From NCBI RefSeq assembly GCF_030732095.1, contig NZ_JAVAMQ010000009.1:1-64000 (forward strand): a stretch of DNA of 64,000 nucleotides, in the 5' to 3' direction. The notes beneath the pieces were generated by a model, which was given only the letters and a program-made list of their open reading frames with translations, did no database searches and was not told the DNA's origin. Positions 58,819 to 64,000 of the stretch are shown piece after piece. The position numbers were made by a program, and so were the translations under genes. Origin of the DNA: Paracoccus spongiarum (GTDB lineage: Bacteria > Pseudomonadota > Alphaproteobacteria > Rhodobacterales > Rhodobacteraceae). Each line of letters begins with the position of its first letter. Positions within the stretch are counted from its first letter, which is position 1.

Positions 58819-58885
58819 GCGGCGGCACCCAGGGAGGAGGAGGGGGTGCCGCCGCTCAACGCTGGCCCGGGGAGGAGGGAGGGCC
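58819..58885 (-). ncRNA. CcsR/cuckoo-type sRNA unit 5
   Basis: Last unit of the array. First hairpin: GGCCC/GGGCC (58864-58868, 58881-58885). Second: a perfect 12-bp stem (58819-58830, 58844-58855). Both loops read CCTCCTCCC on the minus strand. Below 58819 another CCTCCTC occurs without a stem, and no T-run follows, so the 3-prime end probably arises by processing. Confidence 0.72.
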
Positions 58886-58896
58886 GCGTATGGGGT

Positions 58897-58968
58897 GCGG
58901 TGCAGGCCAGGGAGGAGGGGCCGACACCGCCTGCGAGCGCGCCCCGGGAGGGAGGAGGAGGGGGCCCG
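58897..58968 (-). ncRNA. CcsR/cuckoo-type sRNA unit 4
   Basis: First hairpin: GCCCC/GGGGC core (58941-58945, 58961-58965), loop with CCTCCTCCCTCCC. Second: outer 6-bp GCGGTG/CACCGC (58897-58902, 58925-58930), a 2x2 mismatch, inner GGCC/GGCC, loop CCTCCTCCCT. The 11-nt linker to unit 5 reads ACCCCATACGC on the minus strand. Confidence 0.7.
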
Positions 58969-59005
58969 TCGCATCGATGTGCCGCAAATGAGGCGGCTAT
59001 GGGGT

Positions 59006-59076
59006 GCGGCAACGCCCAGGGAGGAGGAGGGGCCTTGCCGCCTGCGCCCGGCCAGGGAGGAGGGAGGGCGGGCGCA
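59006..59076 (-). ncRNA. CcsR/cuckoo-type sRNA unit 3
   Basis: First hairpin: 8-bp TGCGCCCG/CGGGCGCA (59043-59050, 59069-59076) plus two inner pairs, loop TCCCTCCTCCCT. Second: GCGGCAA/TTGCCGC (59006-59012, 59035-59041), one mismatch, then four inner pairs, loop CTCCTCCTCCCT. The linker to unit 4 begins ACCCCATAG, like the unit 4-5 linker. Confidence 0.72.
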
Positions 59077-59111
59077 ATCGGGTGCCGCATGCGGGGCGGC
59101 TATGTCTTTTC

Positions 59112-59181
59112 GCGGCGGCCCCGGGGAGGAGGGAGGCGGGGCCGCCGCAGTCACGAGAAACCCTGGGGAGGAGGTCGGGTT
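59112..59181 (-). ncRNA. CcsR/cuckoo-type sRNA unit 2
   Basis: First hairpin: AACCC/GGGTT (59159-59163, 59177-59181), loop with CCTCCTCCC. Second: an 11-bp perfect stem GCGGCGGCCCC/GGGGCCGCCGC (59112-59122, 59138-59148), loop with CCCTCCTCCCC. The 35-nt linker to unit 3 shares CATAGCCGCC and GCGGCAC with the unit 3-4 linker. Confidence 0.72.
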
Positions 59182-59196
59182 CCGTCGCGGTCTTTG

Positions 59197-59266
59197 GGCG
59201 GCATCCTCCAAGGGAGGAGGAGGGGAGGATGCCGCCGGTCCCGGCCCCGGGAGGAGGTGGGGCGGG
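59197..59266 (-). ncRNA. CcsR/cuckoo-type sRNA unit 1
   Basis: Directly after the DUF1127 stop. First hairpin (59240-59266): CCCC/GGGG core with a bulged outer stem, loop ACCTCCTCCC. Second: a 13-bp perfect stem (59197-59209, 59224-59236), loop with CCTCCTCCCTT. Its stem itself contains CCTCC. Linker to unit 2 is 15 nt. Confidence 0.74.
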
Positions 59267-59278
59267 AATTCGGTTCGC

Positions 59279-59506
59279 TTACTTCGTGACGCCCCAGGCC
59301 GCCTCGTGGGCGATGCGGGTGATCATCGAGCGGTTGATGCCCAGATCGTCCAGATCGCGGGTCGTCAACGCGTTCAGTTCGCGGACGGTCTGGCGATACA
59401 CGGCGTTGCGGGCGCGGTTTTCCTGATGGCGCTGAACCGCGGCCAGCAGGCGAGCGCGCAGGCCGGCATTGGCCGGGGCGACATGTGCTTGGGCGATAAC
59501 GGTCAT
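59279..59506 (-). CDS. DUF1127 small protein heading the sRNA array (CcaF1-like)
   Basis: A 75-residue basic protein ending with the DUF1127 helix motif RELNALTTRDLDDLGINRSM. In Rhodobacter sphaeroides the equivalent gene (ccaF1) precedes and is co-transcribed with the CcsR sRNAs, and its product is an RNA-binding protein acting in sRNA processing and turnover. AAGGA lies before ATG 59506. The stop is 12 nt before unit 1, so one transcript from its promoter would carry all five units. Confidence 0.9.
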   Translation of the reverse strand: MTVIAQAHVAPANAGLRARLLAAVQRHQENRARNAVYRQTVRELNALTTRDLDDLGINRSMITRIAHEAAWGVTK

Positions 59507-59570
59507 TGCGGTATTCCTTTCGGTCTTGCCTCTCGCCAGACCCGGATGGTCCGGCGCTTCGTTGGATTAA

Positions 59571-59598
59571 AGATGGCGCTAATGCTGCAGTTGCACAA
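59571..59598 (-). promoter_or_regulatory. heat-shock-sigma-like promoter of DUF1127/sRNA array
   Basis: Minus strand: TTGTGC (59593-59598), 16 bp, CCATCT (59571-59576) preceded by CG. The -10 fits the RpoH CCATNT pattern and the -35 keeps TTG. In R. sphaeroides the CcsR operon is driven by RpoHI/RpoHII, so this is where such a promoter is expected, about 65 nt before the start codon. Confidence 0.45.
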
Positions 59599-59660
59599 TA
59601 GCCGCCTCGCCAATGCTGCCATGCAGCAATCGCATGGCTGAAAATCTGGAAAGGCAATGG

Positions 59661-59675
59661 TTAACGCTGATTTAA
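59661..59675. promoter_or_regulatory. CtrA full-site-like box TTAA-N7-TTAA
   Basis: TTAA-CGCTGAT-TTAA matches the CtrA consensus spacing exactly. It lies about 65 bp upstream of the predicted -35 of the DUF1127 gene and about 170 bp before apbC. The extended repeat TTAACGC-N4-TTAACGC supports a dimeric site. Confidence 0.5.
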
Positions 59676-59842
59676 CGCGATATTTTCACGTCATATGACA
59701 AACGGGTGAAGCTCGCCCCCTGTCGAAAGCCCAGCATTTGAAGGCGCTTAGCGGCCCGCTTGACAGCTTGTCGCAGGGGGTGGCGGCGGGCGGGCGGCGG
59801 ATGCATCATGCGGGCCGCACCGCAAACGCACAGGGAAGTCAG

Positions 59843-60919
59843 ATGGCCGTGGATCGCGAAGTTGCCCTTAGGGAAGTCTCGGATATCGTCCTGCCGCAGG
59901 GTGGGACGCTTGGCGCGGCCGATCTGCTGCGGGCCGTGACGCTTGAGGCGGGGGTGCTGCGCCTGGTGATCGAGGTGGCTGATTCGGAGGCGGCGCGGGC
60001 CATCGCCCCGGTCGAGGCCGAGATCCGGCGGCGTCTCGAGGCGCTGCCGGGGGTGGACAGGGTACAGATCGTGACGACGGCGCCGGCCGGCCGGCCGCAG
60101 CCCGCGGGCGGCGCGCCCTCGCTGCAGATCGGCCGCCACCCGACACGGCAGGCGGGGCCGCAGCCGATTCCGGGGGTGCGCAACATCATCGCCATCGGGT
60201 CGGGCAAGGGCGGGGTCGGCAAGTCGACGCTGACCTCGAACCTTGCCGTCGCGCTGGCGCGGGCCGGGCGGCGTGTCGGGCTGCTGGACGCCGACATCCA
60301 CGGCCCCTCGCAGCCGCGCATGATGGGCGTGTCAGGGCGTCCGGCCAGCCCCGACGGCCAGCGCATCGAGCCCCTGCGCGCGCATGGCGTCACCATCATG
60401 TCGATCGGCCTGATGCTGACAGAGGGCGAGGCCGTTGTCTGGCGCGGGCCGATGCTGATGGGGGCCTTGCAGCAACTTCTGCAACAGGTGAACTGGGGCG
60501 AGCTGGACGTGCTGCTGATCGACCTGCCGCCCGGCACCGGCGATGTCCAGCTGTCGCTGTGCCAGAAGGCGGCCGTCACCGGGGCCATCATCGTCTCGAC
60601 ACCGCAAGATGTCGCCCTGCTGGACGCGCGTCGGGCGATCGACATGTTCAACAAGCTGAAGGCGCCGGTCCTGGGGCTGGTCGAGAACATGTCCAGCTAT
60701 GTCTGCCCGAACTGCGGACACGAGGCGCATCTGTTCGGTCATGGCGGCGTGGCCGCCGAGGCGCGGGCCCTGGGGCTGCCCTTCCTCGGCGAGATCCCCC
60801 TGCAACTCGAGGTCCGGCTGGCCGGCGATTCGGGACGACCGGTCGCCCTGGGCGAGGGCGAGGTGTCGGACGCCTATGGGCGCCTGGCGCAGCGCCTGAT
60901 CGCGCAGGACTTGGCCTGA
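59843..60919 (+). CDS. apbC: Mrp/ApbC Fe-S cluster carrier ATPase
   Basis: P-loop ATPase that carries and inserts Fe-S clusters (358 aa). N-terminal MIP18-like domain (1-80), then GSGKGGVGKST at 119-129, LIDLPPGTGD, and the cluster-binding CPNC (CxxC) followed by GHEAHLFG. Start ATG 59843 behind AGGGA. Complete length. Confidence 0.95.
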   Translation: MAVDREVALREVSDIVLPQGGTLGAADLLRAVTLEAGVLRLVIEVADSEAARAIAPVEAEIRRRLEALPGVDRVQIVTTAPAGRPQPAGGAPSLQIGRHPTRQAGPQPIPGVRNIIAIGSGKGGVGKSTLTSNLAVALARAGRRVGLLDADIHGPSQPRMMGVSGRPASPDGQRIEPLRAHGVTIMSIGLMLTEGEAVVWRGPMLMGALQQLLQQVNWGELDVLLIDLPPGTGDVQLSLCQKAAVTGAIIVSTPQDVALLDARRAIDMFNKLKAPVLGLVENMSSYVCPNCGHEAHLFGHGGVAAEARALGLPFLGEIPLQLEVRLAGDSGRPVALGEGEVSDAYGRLAQRLIAQDLA

Positions 60920-61552
60920 GGGCCGGCGGCCTGATGGCCTGTCCGGGAATTCGGGACACTCGAGGCGCGGCCTTGGGATTTCGGGCCACCATGCAGATCT
61001 GTGCGCTCTCGTCCGCGTGATTCGGCGTGATTGGCGGGCTGGAACGGGCAAGCTGGCCCTCATCTTGCCGCGCCTCGGCGGAATCCGTCGGCAGTCTGGG
61101 AATGCTTGCCACCTGACGCCCTGCCGGTTGCCTTGGCTAGATATGGTGTTCCAAAAAGTCTCTGCTTCCACTGGTGGTATCCATCGACCTGCCTCCACGA
61201 CATTGCCTTGGGTGCGGCCGTCGCCAAGGTGGCGCGAACTCGCTTTGAGGGCGAAGATTTCCATTGCTTCCCATCAAATCCCATGTCACTACTTGATCAC
61301 GAAGACGGGCAGTGAAGGGGCAACAAGACCCCGCAAGGCGACGCAGGTTTCATGCAGGCACCCGTTTTCCAACACAGATCCGCCCGCGCGTGCGAGCAGC
61401 ACCTCCCCCAGGTGGCGCGCGACAGGGTGGACACCCCCGAAAGGGGCCCAGGCAATGGGAACGAGGGCGGCGGATCGGGCAGTGGCAGCGGCCCGATCCG
61501 CCCTTTCTCTTTCGGAAGGGCGAAACGGGCGGGACAGTGAGGGCGGGCCGGC
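60920..61552 (+). promoter_or_regulatory. long leader of the dcw cluster with likely UpsM-type sRNA
   Basis: 633 bp without a protein gene. In R. sphaeroides the dcw operon has an unusually long 5-prime leader from which the sRNA UpsM is released by partial termination upstream of mraZ. Here the expected terminator is at 61469-61512. A TAGATA at about 61138 could be the -10 of the leader promoter, but no good -35 accompanies it, so the sRNA start is not defined. Confidence 0.5.
61469..61512 (+). terminator. strong intrinsic terminator/attenuator before mraZ
   Basis: GGCGGATCGGGC/GCCCGATCCGCC, a 12-bp perfect stem (61469-61480, 61491-61502) with a 10-nt loop, followed by CTTTCTCTTT. It stands 40 bp before the mraZ start on the same strand, so it must be partly read through for dcw expression. 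Confidence 0.8.
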
Positions 61553-62101
61553 GTGGCGCGGAAATTCAGAGGCACGGAGACCGTGAAGGTCGATGGCAAG
61601 GGGCGGATGTCGGTCCCGGCCAGGATGCGCAAGCATTTCGAGCTTTGTGACCCCGATTTCGCGACATCGAACACCGGCCGGGCGCAACTGGTCGCCGTCC
61701 ACGGCCCCGACTGGTGGAACTGGCTTGAACTGTACACCATCGACGCCATCGCAGAGATCGACGAACAGATCGACGGGCTGACTCGCGGCAGCATCGAGCG
61801 GCGCTGGCTGGAACAGCTGATGAACGGCCAGTCGATCGAACTCGAGATCGACCGGGAGGGGCGGCTGATGCTGCCGCAGAAGCTGCGCGAGAAGCTGGGC
61901 TTTGCCAATGGCGCCGAGGTGACCTTTGCCTCCAGCGGCGACTATCTGAAGGTCTATCTGCCCGAATCGCCGCCCAAGGACGTGGCCGAGGTCGAGGAAT
62001 TCGCCGCCGCGAAGGGCGACGGCTTCGATCCCCGCGTCTATGTCGGCCAGGCCGCAACCGAGGCCGGAACCCATGGCCCCATCTCGGGCAGCGGAACCTG
62101 A
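61553..62101 (+). CDS. mraZ: transcriptional regulator MraZ
   Basis: First gene of the division and cell wall cluster; a ring-forming DNA-binding protein that represses its own operon. Two SpoVT/AbrB-like halves carry the repeats KVDGKGRMSVPARMRKHF and EIDREGRLMLPQKLREKLGF. GTG start at 61553. 182 aa, about 30 longer than E. coli MraZ owing to a C-terminal tail. Confidence 0.94.
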   Translation: MARKFRGTETVKVDGKGRMSVPARMRKHFELCDPDFATSNTGRAQLVAVHGPDWWNWLELYTIDAIAEIDEQIDGLTRGSIERRWLEQLMNGQSIELEIDREGRLMLPQKLREKLGFANGAEVTFASSGDYLKVYLPESPPKDVAEVEEFAAAKGDGFDPRVYVGQAATEAGTHGPISGSGT

Positions 62102-62104
62102 CCG

Positions 62105-63088
62105 ATGACCGACCCGCACATCCCTGTCCTGCTGACGCCGCTTCTCGGGGCGGTGGCGCCGGTGTCGGGCGTCTGGCTTGACGGCACGTTCGGTGCCGGC
62201 GGCTATGCGCGCGGCCTGCTGGAGGCGGGCGCCGAGACCGTCATCGGGGTTGATCGCGATCCCTCGGTCTTCGCGATGGCGCAGGGCTGGGCCGCGGCGC
62301 ATGGCGATCGGCTGCGGCTGGTCGAGGGCAGGTTCTCGGAGCTGGACCGGCTGGCTGCGGCGGTGTTGCCGGGCGTCTCGCTGGACGGCGTGGTGCTGGA
62401 TCTGGGCGTCAGCTCGATGCAGCTGGATCAGGCCGAGCGCGGCTTTTCCTTCCTTCGCGACGGCCCGCTGGACATGCGGATGGGCCAGGACGGACCCTCT
62501 GCCGCCGAGCTTCTGAACGAGGCCGACGAGGCCGTGATCGCCGACGTCCTCTATCACTATGGCGAAGAACGCGCCGCCCGCCGGATAGCCCGCGCCATCG
62601 TCGCGGCCCGTCCGCTGCACCGCACCGACGAACTGGCCGAACTGGTCGCCGGCTGCCTGCCGCGCCCCAAGCCCGGCCAGAGCCATCCGGCGACCCGCAG
62701 CTTTCAGGCCATCAGGATCTGGGTGAACGACGAATTCCGCCAGCTGGTCGACGGTCTGGCCGCGGCCGAACGCGCGCTGAAACCGGGTGGCCAGCTTGCG
62801 GTCGTCAGCTTTCATTCTCTGGAGGACCGGATCGTCAAGCGGTTCATGCAGGCGCGGTCCAACAGCGCCGGCGCCGGCAGCCGTCACGCGCCGGTGCAGG
62901 ACAGCGCGCCCGCCGCCTTCACCATGCCGTTCCGCCGCGCCATCGGGCCGGACCCCCACGAGATGGAGGCCAACCCGCGCGCCCGTTCGGCATTGCTGCG
63001 CGTGGCCGTTCGCACGGACGCGCCGGCCGGCGGTGTCGGGGCGGATGCCCTGGCCATGCCCCGGCTGCCCCGAAAGGCAGGCGGGTGA
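62105..63088 (+). CDS. rsmH: 16S rRNA (cytosine1402-N4)-methyltransferase RsmH
   Basis: N4-methylates C1402 of 16S rRNA in the P-site (327 aa). The SAM loop is [12 protein letters not shown] near 23-34; [17 protein letters not shown] and [15 protein letters not shown] are conserved blocks. 3 bp after mraZ; its stop overlaps ftsL (ATGA). Confidence 0.96.
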   Translation: MTDPHIPVLLTPLLGAVAPVSGVWLDGTFGAGGYARGLLEAGAETVIGVDRDPSVFAMAQGWAAAHGDRLRLVEGRFSELDRLAAAVLPGVSLDGVVLDLGVSSMQLDQAERGFSFLRDGPLDMRMGQDGPSAAELLNEADEAVIADVLYHYGEERAARRIARAIVAARPLHRTDELAELVAGCLPRPKPGQSHPATRSFQAIRIWVNDEFRQLVDGLAAAERALKPGGQLAVVSFHSLEDRIVKRFMQARSNSAGAGSRHAPVQDSAPAAFTMPFRRAIGPDPHEMEANPRARSALLRVAVRTDAPAGGVGADALAMPRLPRKAGG

Positions 63089-63429
63089 TGCGGCCATTGA
63101 CCTACGTGGCGGTGCTGCTTGCGGTGATGGCCCTCGCCTTCTGGGCCTATCGAGAGAATTACCGCACCCAGGCCGCGATCAGCGAGATGTCTCAGCTGCG
63201 CCGCGAGATCGCGGGACTGCGCGAGGAGCTGGGCGTGCTGCGTGCCGAATGGGCCTATCTCAACCGCCCCGACCGCCTGCGCGATCTGGTGAACCTGAAT
63301 TTCGACCGCCTTCGTCTGGTTCCCGTCGATTCGGGCCAGTTTCTCGATCTGGGCCAGATCGACTATGCCAAGCCGCCCGCTGCCCCCGAAACGGATGACA
63401 GCGACAGTTCCAAGGAGCAACAGCCATGA
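63085..63429 (+). CDS. ftsL: cell division protein FtsL
   Basis: Bitopic divisome protein (114 aa) with an N-terminal transmembrane helix (about 4-20) and a coiled coil ([20 protein letters not shown]) that pairs with FtsB, followed by [18 protein letters not shown], the usual FtsL C-terminal motif in this group. Overlaps rsmH and ftsI by ATGA. Confidence 0.9.
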   Translation: MMRPLTYVAVLLAVMALAFWAYRENYRTQAAISEMSQLRREIAGLREELGVLRAEWAYLNRPDRLRDLVNLNFDRLRLVPVDSGQFLDLGQIDYAKPPAAPETDDSDSSKEQQP

Positions 63430-64000
63430 TCCGCACCCCCCTGCGCCCGCTGGCCCGCATCCTGCGCGCGCGCGAACGCGGCGAGAACCCCGACGAGATC
63501 GAGGCCGAGAACCGCCGCCTGCGCCACGAGGCGATCCAGGACCAGGCCCGCCGCCGGGCCGAAGGGCGACTGATCCTGATGGCAAGCTGCTTCGTGCTGG
63601 CCTTCGGCACGGTCGGGCTGCGCATGGGCGCCCTTGCCTCCAGCGAGCCAAGCGAGCCGCGCGCGCAGGTCCTGTCGGCCAAGATCATGTCGCAGCGCGC
63701 CGACATCACCGACCGCAACGGGCGGGTGCTGGCCACCAACCTGCTGACCCATTCGATCTACGCCCATCCGCACCAGATGGTCGATCCGCAGCGCGCCGCG
63801 CGGGAACTGGCCCGGATTTTCCCCGACCTTGACCAACAGAAGCTGCTGCGGGATTTCACCGGCAGCAGGAAGTTCCTGTGGATCAAGCGCAAGATCAGCC
63901 CCGAACAGATGCAGGCCGTCCATGACATCGGCGAGCCGGGCCTGCTGTTCGGCCCGCGCGAGATGCGGGTCTATCCCAACGGCCATATCGCCAGCCACAT
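63426..64000 (+). CDS. ftsI: peptidoglycan transpeptidase FtsI (PBP3), 5-prime part
   Basis: The first 191 codons of the septal transpeptidase; the rest lies beyond the window. A cytoplasmic basic region is followed by a transmembrane helix (about 55-75) and the start of the pedestal domain (RADITDRNGRVLATNLLTHS, a class B PBP motif). The catalytic SxxK is outside the window. Confidence 0.93.
   Translation, partial: MIRTPLRPLARILRARERGENPDEIEAENRRLRHEAIQDQARRRAEGRLILMASCFVLAFGTVGLRMGALASSEPSEPRAQVLSAKIMSQRADITDRNGRVLATNLLTHSIYAHPHQMVDPQRAARELARIFPDLDQQKLLRDFTGSRKFLWIKRKISPEQMQAVHDIGEPGLLFGPREMRVYPNGHIASH

Larger units (their letters stand above)
59507..59842. other. divergent DUF1127/apbC intergenic region
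   Basis: 336 bp with two regulatory candidates listed separately (59571-59598 and 59661-59675) and nested palindromes such as GCCATG-N9-CATGGC near 59619-59639. No gene is seen. The apbC ribosome site AGGGA lies just before 59843; an upstream in-frame ATG at 59801 would add 14 residues. Confidence 0.5.

Noticed and set aside
58819..59266. CRISPR array
   Set aside because: The repeated motif is only about 10-13 nt, lies in hairpin loops with variable stems rather than between unique spacers, and no cas genes are near.
58819..59266. G-quadruplex cluster on the plus strand as the primary function
   Set aside because: G-runs could fold quadruplexes, but the paired stems around each run and the DUF1127 gene immediately upstream on the minus strand are better explained by CcsR-type RNAs.
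58335..59289. Open frames through the GGGAGGAGG-rich region on both strands
   Set aside because: Gly/Arg/Pro-rich products created by the hairpin repeats; structure and motif conservation argue for RNA, not protein.
61500..61552. MraZ autoregulatory boxes (spaced TGGG repeats) before mraZ
   Set aside because: The region has G-runs but not three regularly spaced TGGG boxes; no confident call.
61017..61586. Open frame in the dcw leader
   Set aside because: It crosses the strong terminator hairpin and the mraZ start, has no SD, and its sequence is low-complexity in the second half.

Overview
The window is a high-GC chromosomal segment of an alphaproteobacterium of the Rhodobacteraceae, most like Paracoccus. 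The assignment rests on gene content and order: a tol-pal cluster beside ftsH/tilS; the ctaC-ctaB-ctaG-ctaE cytochrome aa3 operon; a divergent ccrA/ecm pair of the ethylmalonyl-CoA pathway; a pdhABC operon whose E1-beta carries its own lipoyl domain; mipZ; and a dcw cluster beginning mraZ-rsmH-ftsL-ftsI. Almost everything is core chromosome. Only the first 1.1 kb (nested IS3-type debris) looks clearly mobile. No tRNA, rRNA or CRISPR was found.

Layout: 1-1117, IS3-family fragments. 1118-11266 (minus strand), ftsH, tilS, cpoB, pal, tolB, tolA, tolR, tolQ, ybgC and an unknown gene. 11366-12696, scoAB (3-oxoacid CoA-transferase). 12973-13428, a decayed prephenate dehydrogenase gene on the plus strand. 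13437-19021, topA, dprA, tldD on the minus strand. 19216-29842 (plus), cytochrome c oxidase and its assembly genes, a strong terminator, then surf1, thrC, an M16 peptidase, an acetyltransferase, a D-2-hydroxyacid dehydrogenase-like flavoprotein and an FMN glutamate-synthase-like protein. 29897-34774, apt, a flavin reductase, a GNAT, an EcsC protein, a RecD-like helicase and two tandem 68-residue paralogues. 34848-38309, ccrA and ecm. 38381-44379 (minus), fasciclin protein, then the ffh...rpsP-rimM-trmD-rplS-rpmE ribosome/SRP group. 44578-53582, azoreductase/LysR pair, AhpD-like protein, DMT transporter, mipZ, an RND pump and a DJ-1 protein. 53731-58759 (minus), pdhABC, an FtsB-like gene and rlmJ. 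58819-59506, the small-RNA locus described next. 59843-60919, apbC/mrp. 60920-64000, a long leader and the start of the dcw cluster.

The most notable element lies at 58819-59506. A DUF1127 gene is followed on the minus strand by ten hairpins, each displaying the anti-Shine-Dalgarno-like motif CCTCCTCCC (or a slightly shorter core) in its loop. They group into five two-hairpin units of 67-72 nt, joined by short linkers. This is the architecture of the CcsR ('cuckoo') sRNAs that follow the DUF1127 gene ccaF1 in Rhodobacter sphaeroides, where four are known and where they affect C1 metabolism and pyruvate dehydrogenase. Here there appear to be five units. The array lies about 1.3 kb upstream of a same-strand pdhABC operon whose first gene has a perfect AGGAGG ribosome binding site.

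Other regulatory structure stands out. The dcw leader carries a 12-bp terminator hairpin just before mraZ, as expected for a UpsM-type sRNA. Near-perfect inverted repeats sit in front of ecm and over the pdhA promoter. TTAA-N7-TTAA type (CtrA-like) sites lie upstream of dprA and in the DUF1127/apbC intergenic region. All functional calls come from reading the sequence and knowing the families; no database search was run.
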